From: Acidobacteriota bacterium
Lineage (GTDB): Bacteria; Acidobacteriota; Blastocatellia; Pyrinomonadales; Pyrinomonadaceae
Direction: 5' to 3'
Assembly (NCBI GenBank): GCA_003222975.1
Contig: QHXN01000036.1
Location: 1 to 64,000 of the forward strand
Length of the DNA: 64,000 bases
Part shown: positions 19,892 to 30,600 of the stretch, one piece after another
Layout of the letters: every line of letters begins with the position of its first letter
Position numbering within the stretch: position 1 is the stretch's first letter
Position numbers and translations under genes: made by a program
The notes under the pieces: generated by a model
Seen by the model: the letters and a program-made list of their open reading frames with translations, nothing else
Databases searched by the model: none
What the model was told of the DNA's origin: nothing

Positions 19892-22129
19892 TCAGTATTC
19901 CTCGTTGTTCGTGAAATAGACCTGCAAGTCCCTCTCGCCGGTGATGAGCCAGCGCCCGCCGTTGTTCGTGAGCGTGAGCTGCTGGCGGACGGAGCCGGTC
20001 GCGTGACGAGAGTCCGACTCGAAGTCCCAAGCCTTGTTGAAGGTGGCGGAGGCGCGCGCGCCCGTCGGGTCGGGCGTGATCTGAATGTCGCTGAGGGTCA
20101 CGTCCATCGAGTCGTAGTGCGCGAAGGCGCGCGAGCGGTCGGAGCGCACCTGCGAGGCCGGGACGTTCTGCTTCGCGTAGTAGGTGTCGAGCGTGTCGGC
20201 GTAGTGGCTCATGTGCGCGGCGATGTCGCGCTCGCGCAATGAGGCGGCCCAGCCTTCGAGCGCGTCGGCGACTTCCCTTCTCACCGTCGCCGGGTCGGAA
20301 GGCGCGGACGCGGTCGCGCCTCCTTCCTCGAACGACTTGAGAAGGTCGGCGTTGGCGCGGTCGTTCGCCGTGAGCACACGCTCGCTGAAGTCCGCGCGCG
20401 GGCGATACCAGGGGCGGCTCTGGAAATAGCTTTGCAGGTCGGGCGACTGAAAGACGCGACCGTAGCGCGCGAAGACGGCGTTGCGCAGGACGCGTAGCTG
20501 CGCAGCGGAGAGTCCCGCGAGGTCGTCTCTCGTCAGCAGAGCGCCCGCGACGATCTTCTGCTCGGCGCGCTGCATCGCGTCGGAGGCCGCGAACGCCGGC
20601 GCGGCGTTCGCATTCCCCTCACCCGCGTTCACGTTGGCCGCGCTCGCGTTCGTGCTGGTCGCGTTCCTGTTGAAGTTGTTCTGCGCGGGCGTCCGGTTAG
20701 TGTTGACGTTGGCGACCGCGCCGCCCCCGCCTCTGCTTCCGAGATAAACCAGGCCGGCCACGCCGAGTATTCCCAGCCCGGCGAGCAGAAGGACGAGCAG
20801 GCCGACGACGAGCGGCGCGCGCGACTTGCGCTGTGGCGCGTTGTAAGTCTGCTGCGGCGGGGCCTGCGTGTAGGCGTGCTGCGGGAACGGCTGCGGGTGA
20901 GTCTGTGCGGCGTTGCCTGCCGCGGCTGTGTGGCTCGTGTCCGCAGCGACGGCGGGCGGCGGAGGCTCGGACGGCGTGGTCGCAGGCGGCGCAGGCGCTA
21001 CGGGCGTCGGCGTCAAAGGCGTCGCCTCGACGGGCATCGGCTTGACCGGCGCGGGCTGCGTCGTCGCGGGGAATATCTGGACGGTCGGCTGCTGGTTGAG
21101 CTTCGCCGTCGCGGGCGAGAGCGCGGCCTGTATGTCGCGCGCGAACTCGGTGGCGTCGCGCTGCCGCCCTTCGGGGTCTTTCGAGAGCGAGCGCGCGATG
21201 GCCTCTTCGAGCGCCGGGGGGACGCGCAGGTCTTGCGGCACGGGCGGCGGCGGCTCGCTGACGTGCTTGAGGATCACGCCGGAAATGTTCGCGGCGGTGA
21301 AGGGCGGCGAGCCGGCGAGCATCTCGTAGAGCAGCGCGCCCAGGGAGTACACGTCGGCGCGCGCGTCCAGCGGCTCGCCCTTGCACTGCTCAGGCGACAT
21401 GTAGTGCGGCGTGCCGACGACCGCGCCCACGTGCGTCAGCGCTCCCTCGGCGGCCATGTCGCGCAGCTTGGCGATGCCGAAGTCCACGACCTTGACGCGC
21501 TCCGCCGACTCATCCTCGTCCGGCGGGATGACGATGATGTTGTCCGGCTTGATGTCGCGGTGGACGATGTCGCGGCGGTGGGCCGCGCCGACGCCCGCGC
21601 ACACGCCGCGCATCAATGCGACGGCGCGCCCCGCCTCCATCCTGCCCTCTCGCCGCAGGAGGTCGCGCAACGACTCGCCGCGGACGAGTTCCATGACGAT
21701 GTAGGCGAACCCCGCGGGGCCGCGCGCCTCGCCGTAGTCGTGTATGGTCACGACGTTCGGGTGGTTGAGCTGCGCGGCGGCGCGCGCCTCCCGGCGGAAG
21801 CGCTCGACGAGCGTCTCGTCATTAACGAACCTCGTGTGCAGGACTTTGACCGCCACCTCGTCGCCGATGAGCACGCGGCGTGCGAGATAGACCGCGCCCA
21901 TGCCACCCGCGCCGAGCTGCGCGACGATCTCGTACTTGCCGTCGAGCACGCGACCGGCGAGCGGGTCAGCCGCGACGACGGTCGGCGAAGTCGAGTCGGC
22001 CTCGGCGCGCTCGACGGTCGGGACGGACTCTGAGAGAGAGTCCGCGCGCCCGCGCACCGTGCGCGACCCGCAGCGCGTGCAGAACTGCGCGCCCTCGCGC
22101 AAGGGCTGGTGGCATTGAGGGCAATTCAT
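19892..22129 (-). CDS. Zn-ribbon Ser/Thr protein kinase with C-terminal YARHG domain
   Basis: Hanks-type kinase, 745 aa. N-terminal zinc ribbon (CPQC...CTRCG, residues 3-21). Kinase domain ~70-340 with glycine loop GAGGMGAVY, VAVKVL lysine, HRDIKPDN, DFGIAK and GTPHYMSPEQ, so it should be active. A Pro/Thr/Ala-rich linker leads to one membrane helix near residue 450 (LVVGLLVLLLAGLGILGVAGL). The outside part carries a YARHG domain (VLRNAVFARYGRVFQSPDL...PWYRP) and a final domain resembling the NTF2/SnoaL-like fold. The outer parts presumably sense envelope conditions. It sits directly downstream of a four-copy YARHG gene, suggesting a shared partner. Confidence 0.94.
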   Translation of the reverse strand: MNCPQCHQPLREGAQFCTRCGSRTVRGRADSLSESVPTVERAEADSTSPTVVAADPLAGRVLDGKYEIVAQLGAGGMGAVYLARRVLIGDEVAVKVLHTRFVNDETLVERFRREARAAAQLNHPNVVTIHDYGEARGPAGFAYIVMELVRGESLRDLLRREGRMEAGRAVALMRGVCAGVGAAHRRDIVHRDIKPDNIIVIPPDEDESAERVKVVDFGIAKLRDMAAEGALTHVGAVVGTPHYMSPEQCKGEPLDARADVYSLGALLYEMLAGSPPFTAANISGVILKHVSEPPPPVPQDLRVPPALEEAIARSLSKDPEGRQRDATEFARDIQAALSPATAKLNQQPTVQIFPATTQPAPVKPMPVEATPLTPTPVAPAPPATTPSEPPPPAVAADTSHTAAAGNAAQTHPQPFPQHAYTQAPPQQTYNAPQRKSRAPLVVGLLVLLLAGLGILGVAGLVYLGSRGGGGAVANVNTNRTPAQNNFNRNATSTNASAANVNAGEGNANAAPAFAASDAMQRAEQKIVAGALLTRDDLAGLSAAQLRVLRNAVFARYGRVFQSPDLQSYFQSRPWYRPRADFSERVLTANDRANADLLKSFEEGGATASAPSDPATVRREVADALEGWAASLRERDIAAHMSHYADTLDTYYAKQNVPASQVRSDRSRAFAHYDSMDVTLSDIQITPDPTGARASATFNKAWDFESDSRHATGSVRQQLTLTNNGGRWLITGERDLQVYFTNNEEY

Positions 22130-22147
22130 AGCTCAAAAAAAGAATTT

Positions 22148-22230
22148 AGGGGAAAAGGGTAAAGGGGTAAAGGGTGAAAAGGGGTTTCGTTCGTCCCCTC
22201 TTCCCCCTTACCCCTTTACCCTTTTCCCCT
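22148..22230. repeat. Inverted repeat, GGGTAAA/GGGGTAAA words
   Basis: Perfect 23-nt arms (22148-22170 and 22208-22230) reading AGGGGAAAA-GGGTAAA-GGGGTAA. It lies between the 4xYARHG gene's stop and the kinase start. A related word set appears at 61935-62022. Confidence 0.88.
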
Positions 22231-22272
22231 TCTCGTCTTTTGTCCCGTCACGCGGGACTCAAATTAGCCTTA

Positions 22273-23439
22273 TCAACCCTCGACGGCGGCCATGACGCTC
22301 GTCGCCTTCTTCTCATAGGCGGCGATGGTCGCGGCATTCTGGCGCTCGACGGCGGTCAGCGCGGCGTCCGTATAGTTCGGGTTGGGCTTGTACCAGTCGA
22401 AGCTGGCGAAGTATTTCTGGAGCCACCTGTCTTTGAAGACGCGACCGTGGCGCGCGTAGATTTCGTTGCGGAGCTTGCGCGCGTCTTCGAGGAACATGCC
22501 TTCGAGCAGCCCCGGCGTGATCGGCTGCGCGCTCAGGCTGTCCTTGAGCTTGCGCTCGTAGGCGACGATGGTGTCAATGTTCTTCCTCTCGGTGGCTGAA
22601 AGCTCCGGCTCGCCCTTGTCGTCGCGCGGGTAGTACCAGGGCTGGCTGTAGAAATACTGCGAGAGCCACTCGGTCTTGAACTGGCGGCCCCGGCGCGCGT
22701 AGATTTCGTTTCGCAGGAGACGCAACTCGTAGAGGCTGAGGCCGCGGAGCATGTCCTCGTTGACGAGACGGTTCTCGAACAGCTCCATGTCGCCGGGCGA
22801 GATGGCGGCGTGGCGCTGCTGGCGCTGCGCGGCCTCGATGGCCGAGAGGTTGTGCCGCTCGGTCGCGCTGAGGCTGTGCGGGTTGTAGGCGGGGTCGGGC
22901 TTGTACCAGTAGCGGTCTTCAAAATACTGTTGGAGCCACGGCTCGCCGTCGAAGCTCTTGCCGTGGATGGCTTCGACCTCGGCGCGCATGACGTGCCACT
23001 CTGCCGAAGAGTGCGTGCCGAGTTTCTCCTCGGTCATCTCGCGCGCCTGCCACCAGCGCAGGTCGCCCGGCTCGATCTGGTCGTGCTTGTCTGCTTCAAG
23101 CTCGCGTATCAGGTCGAGGTTCGCGCGCTCGGTTTCGTTCAGGGCGGAGTTGCTGAAATTCGGGTCGGGCTTGTACCAGGGTTGATCCTTGAGATACGCC
23201 TGTATGTCCCGTTCTTTGAAGACGCGACCGTGGCGACCGAAGACGACGCCGCGCAGGAGCGACAAGTCCGACAGTTCCAAGTCCTTCAACTCGTCGCGCG
23301 AGACTTTCTGCTTCGAGAAGTCAACGGCTTCGAACTTCTTGAAGGCGTCCGAGTCCTGCGCGGCGACGGATGCGGCGGCGACGAGGACGAGCGCGAGCGC
23401 GGCCAGCGCGCGTCCGAGTTTCGCTGTTGTGTTCGACAT
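22273..23439 (-). CDS. Secreted protein with four YARHG domains
   Basis: The 388-aa product starts MSNTTAKLGRALAALAL with a signal peptide cleaved near AAQDSDA. It then has four tandem YARHG-type units, each built as LR..(I/V)(Y/F)(A/G)R.GR.F, then QPWYKP-like, then a helical LSATER.N..(T/I)I stretch. The second copy is degenerate (HVMRAEVEAIHGKSF). YARHG is a short extracellular domain of unknown function. AGGAG lies 10 nt before the ATG at 23439. Next to a YARHG kinase and a cell-wall amidase, so an envelope role is likely. Ligand unknown. Confidence 0.9.
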   Translation of the reverse strand: MSNTTAKLGRALAALALVLVAAASVAAQDSDAFKKFEAVDFSKQKVSRDELKDLELSDLSLLRGVVFGRHGRVFKERDIQAYLKDQPWYKPDPNFSNSALNETERANLDLIRELEADKHDQIEPGDLRWWQAREMTEEKLGTHSSAEWHVMRAEVEAIHGKSFDGEPWLQQYFEDRYWYKPDPAYNPHSLSATERHNLSAIEAAQRQQRHAAISPGDMELFENRLVNEDMLRGLSLYELRLLRNEIYARRGRQFKTEWLSQYFYSQPWYYPRDDKGEPELSATERKNIDTIVAYERKLKDSLSAQPITPGLLEGMFLEDARKLRNEIYARHGRVFKDRWLQKYFASFDWYKPNPNYTDAALTAVERQNAATIAAYEKKATSVMAAVEG

Positions 23440-23492
23440 GGGGGAACGCTCCTTTAAGCGGGCCTGGCCTCCGGCCTGGGCCGTCAACGAAA

Positions 23493-24269
23493 TCAATTCT
23501 TTCTTCCCTGCGTGTTCGTGCGCGTCGGGCCGACGAAGCGCGTGACCCCGTCGGCGATGGCCTCGGCCATGCGTTGCTGCCCGGCCTCGGCCTTGATGAA
23601 CTGTGCATCCTGCGGGCTGCTGAGGACGACCATCTCGACGGTGACGACCGGCACGTCCGAGAAGATCGAGCCGGTCAGCGCGCCGCCCTGCTCGCGCCCG
23701 ACCTTCGTCTGCATGTCTGTCCGCACGCCGTTGTCGTTGAGCGCGCCGCCCAAGTCGTCGGCCAACGCGGCGTGGACGGCCTCTGCCGCGCGCCGGCTCT
23801 CGTCAATCACGCCCTGCGAAGGGCCGGTCGTCCCGTCCTTGGCGCGACCCTGGCGGTCGGGGTAATAGACGGCGTAGCCGCGCTCCTCGCTGGCGTCGCA
23901 GTGGAGGCGAATCATCAGCGCGGCGCGGGCGCGGTTGGCGACGAGCGCGCGGTCTTTGTTCCGCACAAGCTCGTCCTCCGACCCCTTCGTCAGTACGACC
24001 GTGTAGCCCCTGGCTTCGAGCAGGTCGCGCAGCTTCGAGGCGACGGCCCAGTCCACGTGCGCCTCGCTCGTCCCGTTCTGGACGTTCTTGCCGCTGGCGA
24101 CCTCCGAGGGGTGGCCGGGGTCTATGCAGACGACCGTGCGCGCGGGCGCTTCGCCTGCCTTCGGCGCGGGCGTCGGCGTCGCGCTTTTCGAGACGGCCTT
24201 TTTGACCTGGGCCGCGGGCGCGCAGAGTTGTAAAGCGAGCAGGAGGACGACGGGTGTCAGCAACTTCAT
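23493..24269 (-). CDS. Secreted N-acetylmuramoyl-L-alanine amidase (Amidase_3)
   Basis: Zinc enzyme cutting the bond between muramic acid and the stem peptide of peptidoglycan. 258 aa with a signal peptide (MKLLTPVVLLLALQLCAPAAQ) and a Thr/Pro linker. The catalytic domain shows VVCIDPGHPS (first His), E69-type acid in GTSEAHVDW, IRLHCDASE (second His) and VTVEMVVLSS (final Glu). The ATG at 24269 supplies the signal peptide; the longer ORF-track start does not. It is 53 bp upstream of the 4xYARHG gene's reading direction end and probably forms one envelope cluster with it. Confidence 0.9.
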   Translation of the reverse strand: MKLLTPVVLLLALQLCAPAAQVKKAVSKSATPTPAPKAGEAPARTVVCIDPGHPSEVASGKNVQNGTSEAHVDWAVASKLRDLLEARGYTVVLTKGSEDELVRNKDRALVANRARAALMIRLHCDASEERGYAVYYPDRQGRAKDGTTGPSQGVIDESRRAAEAVHAALADDLGGALNDNGVRTDMQTKVGREQGGALTGSIFSDVPVVTVEMVVLSSPQDAQFIKAEAGQQRMAEAIADGVTRFVGPTRTNTQGRKN

Positions 24270-24448
24270 CTTCAGTCTTTGCCGCGCGGCTCTGTTCACG
24301 AAAGAGTTTTGATGGTACAAACGCGCCTGTGGAATCCGAACGCCGCCGACCGTGGAGAGGGCGCGACGAATTATTCGACGCCGCCGCACCCGATGTCAAA
24401 CTTCAAGTCTGAACTTCCGTCGGCGCGCCGGTCGTAAGAGAACGAAGC

Positions 24449-25243
24449 ATGACGAGCCGTTTCATAGACCGACTCTCCATCCGCCGTTCCCCGCCTGGGC
24501 TGCCACTCATGCGCCAGTGGTGGGGCAAGCTCCTTTTCATGCACTGGCCCGTCTCCCCGGCGCTCTTGCGCCCGCTCGTCGCGCCGCATCTCTCGATTGA
24601 CACATACGAGGGGCAAGCCTGGGTCGGCGTCGTGCCGTTCTCGATGTGGGGCGTGCGCCCGTACTTCGGGCCGCCCGTGCCGGGCTTGAACTCTTTCCAG
24701 GAGCTGAACGTGCGGACTTACGTGCACTACGACGGCATCCCCGGCGTCTGGTTCCTCTCGATGGACATCAACAGTCCCGTCGCCCGCTGGGGCGCGCGGC
24801 AGTTCTTCTTCCTCCCTTACTACGACGCCGAGATGAGCCTCAGGCAGCAGGGGCGGAAGATCATCTACAGCTCGCGCCGCACCTCGAAGGAGACGCCGCC
24901 CGCCGACTTCGACGCCGCGTGGACGTTCGGCGAGCCGCTGCCCGCCACCGAGCCGGACTCGCTCGACTTCTTCCTCACCGAACGCTACTGCCTCTACTCG
25001 GCCTACAAAGAACAACTCTACCGCTGTCGCATTTTCCACCAGCCCTGGCCGCTCCGGCGCGCCGAAGTCTCGGCCCACGACTCGACGCTCCTCGAAGCGC
25101 TCGGCCTCCCCGAACCGACCGGCGACCCGCTCCTGCACTACGCCGAGGAACTCAAGGTTGACATCTGGCCGCTCCGGCGCGTCGTGAAGGGCGCGCGCGC
25201 GTCCGCGCTCGAAGCGGCCAACGCCTCGGAATCCCTCGGCTGA
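24449..25243 (+). CDS. DUF2071 (YqjF-like) family protein
   Basis: Soluble 264-aa protein matching the DUF2071 pattern: LLFMHWPVSPALLRPLVAPHLSIDTYEGQ, then WVGVVPF, the NVRTYVHYDGIPGVWFLSMD block, and the late FLTERYCLYS segment. The family occurs widely as a single-copy gene without assigned biochemical function. The ATG at 24449 gives a family-like start. Divergent from the amidase gene, with no partner downstream. Confidence 0.88.
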   Translation: MTSRFIDRLSIRRSPPGLPLMRQWWGKLLFMHWPVSPALLRPLVAPHLSIDTYEGQAWVGVVPFSMWGVRPYFGPPVPGLNSFQELNVRTYVHYDGIPGVWFLSMDINSPVARWGARQFFFLPYYDAEMSLRQQGRKIIYSSRRTSKETPPADFDAAWTFGEPLPATEPDSLDFFLTERYCLYSAYKEQLYRCRIFHQPWPLRRAEVSAHDSTLLEALGLPEPTGDPLLHYAEELKVDIWPLRRVVKGARASALEAANASESLG

Positions 25244-25308
25244 AGCGGCGATGATTTTAGCGGCCATCGGCAACGCGATATGGCGGGTCACAATCAGGCG
25301 TAGCTCGC

Positions 25309-25369
25309 GTTTAGAGTTCAGCCTTCAGGCCACTGCTTTGTCAGGCACGTTAAAACGTGAACTCTAAAC
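25309..25369. repeat. Short inverted repeat GTTTAGAGTTCA
   Basis: 12-bp arms at 25309-25320 and 25358-25369. The GAGTTCA word also occurs in the stronger elements at 38277 and 43132. It sits 65 nt after the DUF2071 stop. Confidence 0.65.
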
Positions 25370-25452
25370 AGGCAATGCCAGTGGGAGCGTGAGCCGGTCG
25401 CTCCGGGCGCGGGGCCTCAAAATTGCTCGTAAACTGCGCCGGAAAAAAGTGC

Positions 25453-25482
25453 TTGACTCGCCCTCGGCGACTGACCTATTTT
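25453..25482 (+). promoter_or_regulatory. Probable promoter of the porin-cytochrome operon
   Basis: TTGACT (25453-25458), 18 nt, TATTTT (25477-25482), about 300 nt upstream of the porin start. The 25244-25781 gap contains no gene. The leader from ~25490 to 25781 is GC-rich with several weak hairpins and no riboswitch I recognise. Confidence 0.5.
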
Positions 25483-25781
25483 CTTACCGCTTTCGCACAC
25501 ACTGACGATTCAAGAGTCGCAAGAGTCGGGGCCTGCTCTTCCCCGCTCAATCTTTGAAAGCCTCGGCGACGCGCATCGAGCATTTCCCGATGCCGTCTCG
25601 CACGGTTTCGACCCCTCCGAACGGGACGGGGCGGGCGCTCGGCGAGGCGAAGCCACACCAAGCCCGTCCTCCACGCGGTGCGCAGGCGGCGGGCCACCTG
25701 CCTCTCGACACGCGGCCTTGAAGCTTTTCCGAATGCAGTCATCATTCGACGGCCTTTGACAACCAACAGGGACGGTTAGTA

Positions 25782-27668
25782 ATGACACGCTTGCAATTTC
25801 GCTCTACGGGTCGCCGACGGCGTTGGGCCGCGCTCTTCGTCGCGCTCTTCCTCCTGCTCCAGACTTCGGCGCTCCCCGCGTTGGCCGCCTCCGCGGGCGC
25901 GGACGACGAAGACGCGCCGCCCTCGAAGGCGGAGGAGAACGAGGCGCTCGTCGAGTCGCTCATAAACTTCTTCTTCGGGCAGGCGAAGCCCGCGGCCACC
26001 CCGCAGGCGACGCCGCAGCCTTCGCCCGCGCCCACGCAGACGCCCGCCGCTCAGACGCCGCCAGCCGGCGAAGGCGCGGGCAAGGCGGGCGAGTCGAAGA
26101 AGGCCGAGTCGAAGCCTTTGCAATACCCCCTGCCCGACTGGACGCCGCTCGGACACGCCGGGAAGAAGACCGTGGAGTCGAAGGACGAGTCGAGCGAGGA
26201 GTTCATCCCGATGCCCGACCGCTGGCGCTTCCCCTTCCCGCGCCACAACCGCTACAAGCCGACGATGGAGACGCCGTGGGTGACGGGCAGCACATTCGAT
26301 CCTTACAACCAGAACGTTTTGAAGGCCGACTATCCGGTCTTCGGCAACCACACGTTCCTCAACCTGAACTTGCAGAGCGCGAGCGCCATCAACCCGCGCG
26401 TCGTCTCGGCGGGCGGGCGCAAAGAGCAGTTCTTCACCAACCAGAACTTCGTCATGGGCGCGGAGATTTTCAAGGGCGACACCGTGTTCCAGCCCAAGAG
26501 CTGGGCCGTGCGCGTCACGACGGTCGCCAACGTCAACTTCCTCGCCAACAACACGCTCAACCCCTTCGACTCGAAGCGCGGAACCGCGCGCCTCGCCGTC
26601 GAGGAGGCGTTCGTCGAGAAGCGCCTCGCCGTCGTCAGCCCGAACTTCGACTTCCTCAGCGTGCGCGTCGGGATGCAGAACCTCAACTCGGACTTCCGAG
26701 GCTTCCTCTTCCAGGACAACCAGCTCGGCGTGCGCCTGTTCGGAACTCTGAACTCGAACCGCGACCAGTACAACCTCGCCTACTTCTCGATGCGCCAGCG
26801 CGACATCACCTCGCAGCTCCACAGCTTCGACAACCGCCATCAGAACGTCTTCCTCGTGAACTGGTTCCGCCAGGACTTCGGCAAGAAGGGCTACACGGCG
26901 CTCTTCAACTTCGTCTTCAACAACGACAATGGCCGCTTCACGGGAGACCGCCACACCTTGAACGTCGCCTACCTCGGCTTTCACGGCGACGGCAAGTGGG
27001 GCAAATTGAACGTTGACCACGCCTTCTACTGGGCGCTCGGCCACGACGACTTCAACCGCCTCGCCGCGCGCCCGCAGAGCGTCAACGCGCAGATGGGCGC
27101 GTTCGAGGCCGCGATTGACCGCGACTGGGTTCGCTGGCGCGCGTCGTTCTTCTACGCGTCGGGCGACGGGAACTTGAACGACGACAAGGCGACCGGCTTC
27201 GACATGATCCAGGACAACCCGAACTTCGCGGGCGGCCCGTTCCAGTTCTGGACGCAGCAGCAGACGGTGGTCGCCGGCCCCGTCGGTTTTTTGAAGAACA
27301 AGTTTTCCTTACTCCCGAACCTTCGGAACAAGTTCGACAACCGCTCGAACTTCGTCAATCCGGGGCTGCTGCTCTGGAACATCGGCGCGGACTTGAGGGT
27401 GACGCCGAAGCTCAAGATGGTGACGAACCTCTCTTACATCAGGTTCGCGCGCGCCGGGATTCTCCAACAGATCGCGCACGACCCGGCGATTAACGGCGGC
27501 GTCGGCACAGACCTGAGCGTCGGCGCGAAGTTCCGCCCGTTCGAGAACGAGAACCTCTTTATCGTCACCGGCGCGGCGGTGCTCTTCCCGCAGGGCGGCT
27601 ACGGGCGCTTGATACAGAGCACGCGCCCGCTCGTCTCGCCGACCTTCGCCTTCCAGGTGGCGTTCTAG
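25782..27668 (+). CDS. Outer-membrane beta-barrel protein (porin-like) paired with multihaem cytochrome
   Basis: 628 aa. A twin-basic signal peptide (RRRRWAALFVALFLLLQTSALPALA) is followed by an acidic/Pro-Ala linker to about residue 140. Alternating-hydrophobicity strands then run to the end, rich in Asn, Arg and aromatics (LNLNLQSASAINPR, LGVRLFGTLNSNRDQYNLAYFSMRQRD). The chain ends in Phe (FAFQVAF), the classic barrel-insertion signal. I do not recognise a named porin family. It lies 25 bp upstream of the cytochrome gene, so one operon. It may provide the outer-membrane channel for that cytochrome's electron or substrate traffic; that is inference. Confidence 0.78.
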   Translation: MTRLQFRSTGRRRRWAALFVALFLLLQTSALPALAASAGADDEDAPPSKAEENEALVESLINFFFGQAKPAATPQATPQPSPAPTQTPAAQTPPAGEGAGKAGESKKAESKPLQYPLPDWTPLGHAGKKTVESKDESSEEFIPMPDRWRFPFPRHNRYKPTMETPWVTGSTFDPYNQNVLKADYPVFGNHTFLNLNLQSASAINPRVVSAGGRKEQFFTNQNFVMGAEIFKGDTVFQPKSWAVRVTTVANVNFLANNTLNPFDSKRGTARLAVEEAFVEKRLAVVSPNFDFLSVRVGMQNLNSDFRGFLFQDNQLGVRLFGTLNSNRDQYNLAYFSMRQRDITSQLHSFDNRHQNVFLVNWFRQDFGKKGYTALFNFVFNNDNGRFTGDRHTLNVAYLGFHGDGKWGKLNVDHAFYWALGHDDFNRLAARPQSVNAQMGAFEAAIDRDWVRWRASFFYASGDGNLNDDKATGFDMIQDNPNFAGGPFQFWTQQQTVVAGPVGFLKNKFSLLPNLRNKFDNRSNFVNPGLLLWNIGADLRVTPKLKMVTNLSYIRFARAGILQQIAHDPAINGGVGTDLSVGAKFRPFENENLFIVTGAAVLFPQGGYGRLIQSTRPLVSPTFAFQVAF

Positions 27669-27693
27669 TTAAGACCTTCTTCGGACAAACAAC

Positions 27694-30600
27694 ATGAAGA
27701 CCGTCAGCAATCATCCACGCACGAAGCGGCAGCAGTTGATCAGTCTCTTCGCGGCCCTCGTCGTCTTCGGCGTCGCCGCCTTCGCCCTCTTCCCCGTCCA
27801 CTCCGCGGGCGTCGCCACGAATGCGACGAAGCCCCCGGAGCAGCCCGCCGCGACCGAGTCAGCCGACGAAGGCGACAACGCCCCGGCAGAGACGGACGTG
27901 CACCAAGAGGGCGACAAGCCGCCCGCGCCTTCCGACGGCTGCGTGAAGTGCCACACCGGAGTCGGCGACCCGCACCAGACGAAGCTCAGAAACGGCCCCT
28001 CGTGCGTTGACTGTCACGGCGGCAACGGCGCGGCGACGACCAAGAGCGAAGCGCACACGGCCAAGCCGAAGCACCCGGAGAAGTGGCGCAGCTCGGCCAA
28101 CCCCGAAGAGACCTTCACGCTCCTCAACAACGAGAACTGGGACTGGATTCGCTTCGTCAACCCTTCAGACCTGCGCGTCGCGATGACGACCTGCGGCAAG
28201 TGCCACGAGTCTTACATCAAGAGCCTGCAAAAGAGCGCGATGACCAACAGCCCGCAGGTCTATTCGACCGCGCTCTACAACAACGGCTCGCTCCCGACGA
28301 AGTACGCGCTCATCGGCGAGAACTACAGCCCTTCGGGCGAGCCGCAGATCGCGCGCACCATCCCGCCGCCCACCGACAAGGAGATACGCGAGAAAGGCAT
28401 CCTGCCCTACCTCTTCCCCTTCCCGCGTTTCGAGATCGGCCAGCCCCTCTCGGTCGCCTTCTGGCGTCCGTTCGAGCGCGGCGGCGGGCCGAAGTCCGAA
28501 CTCGGCAACCCGAACGGCCAGGACGTGCCGGGCCAGCCCGACGTGTCTCTCTCGAACCGCGGCTACGGCACGCAGGCACGCGTTGACCCCGTCATCCTCG
28601 GCGCGCAGAAGGTTCGTTTGAACGACCCCGTGATGTCCTTCATGGGCACGAACAACGCGCCCGGCGACTACCGCAATTCGGGCTGTGCCGCCTGTCACGT
28701 CGTCTATGCGAACGACCGCTCGTACTACAACTCCGGCCCGTATGCACGTTTCGGCAACCGCGGCTACACCGCGCCCGACAACCCCGACCCGAACATCCCG
28801 AAGGGCGAGTCGGGCCATCCCTTGGAGCACAAGTTCACCAAGTCAATCCCTTCGAGCCAGTGCATCACCTGCCACGTCCACAACGGCAACGGTTTCATCA
28901 ACACCTACCTCGGCTACATGTGGTGGGACGAGCAGACCGACGGCGAGTTCATCTATCCCAAGCAGCAGCACAACCCGACGCCCGCAGAGTTGGACAAGGC
29001 CGGCAAATTCAACCCGGAAGAGGCCGCCGCGCGCGGCAAGTGGAGCGACCCCGAATTCCTCTTCGAGGTCAGCAAGCTCAACTCGCAGATGCGGCACATG
29101 CAGGTCTCGGACTACCACGGCCACGGCTGGATGTTCCGCCGCGCCTACAAGATGGATCGCAAGGGCCAGTTCTTGGACAAGGACGGAGGCGTCATCTCCT
29201 ACGACGACCCAGACCTCTACGAGCACGACAACAAGCCCGGCAAGGCCGTCCACCTCAAAGACATCCACCTTGAGAAGGGCATGCACTGCGTTGACTGCCA
29301 CTACTCGCAGGACATGCACGGCACGGGCAAAATCTACGGCGACCGCCGCGCCGTCATCGAGGTCGCGTGCGAGGACTGCCACGGGACGGTCGCGAAGCGC
29401 GTCACGGCCACGACGATTCGCACCTCCGGCTTCGGCGCTCCCGACGGCGGCAACTCGATGAACCACCCGGCGCGCGGCAACCCCTTCAACCGCGCTCGCT
29501 TCGTCGAGCGCGACGGCAAGCTCTTCCAGCGCTCGATGGTCGAGCAGAACGACCCCGCCACGGGCAAGATTATGGAGTGGGAAGTGACGCAGGTGTTGGA
29601 CACCATCACGCCCGGCAACCCGCACTACAACCCGAAGTCGGCGCGCGCCAAGACCATCATGCGCGACAACGAGACGTGGGGGGCCGTGCCCGCGGACGCC
29701 AAGCAGCTCGCGCACGACAACTCGCGCGTCTCCTGCGTCGCCTGCCACTCGTCCTGGGTGACGAACTGCTGGGGCTGTCACCTCTCGGCTGCCGTCAACA
29801 CCAAGAAGCCGATGCTCCACGAGGAGGGCGACGAGTCGCAGGTCTATCCTTCTTACAACCCGCAGGTCTTGCGCACCGACGGCTACATGCTCGGCATTGA
29901 CGGCTCGGTGCAAGGCCACAAGGTCATGCCCGTCCGCTCTTCGAGCGCCGTCACGGTGAGCGTCACGGACGGCACGCGCGGCGTCGCCGTCAACCACGCG
30001 CCGACCATCTCTTCTGCCGGGTACAACGGCAACGCCTTCAACACGCACCCGCCGCACACGGTGCGCGCCACCGAGACGAAGGGCTGCACCGACTGCCACG
30101 TCTCGAAGAACAACGACAACAACTCCTGGATGGCCTCCGTCCTCATGCTCGGCTCCAATCAGGTCAACTTCATGGGCCGCTACATCTACGTCGCCGAGGG
30201 CAAGGACGGACTCTCCGCGACGATGGTCGCCGAGCAGACCGAGCCGCAGGCCGTCTTCGGCAGTCACCTCCACCAGATCGCCTACCCCGACTGGTTCGCC
30301 AAACACCAGGCGCGCGGCGGCAAGCTTGAAGAGAACTACGCGCACCGCGGCTCTGAAATAAATCAGGTGCAGCAGTACGGCGAATTCCTTCTCGCCGCCG
30401 CCGGAAAGAACGGCTTCGTCGTTTACGACATCGCCAACGTCGCCGACAAGGACTTCAGCCAGCGCATCGTTGACTCGCCCTTCTCGCGCATCGGCCAGAA
30501 GCTCTACGTCCGCACGAAGGACGCGACCGGAGTGGCCGTCGGCTCGCCTGCCCCGCTCGACCCGCGCCGCAACCCCGGCCAGACCGAAGACCAACGGAAG

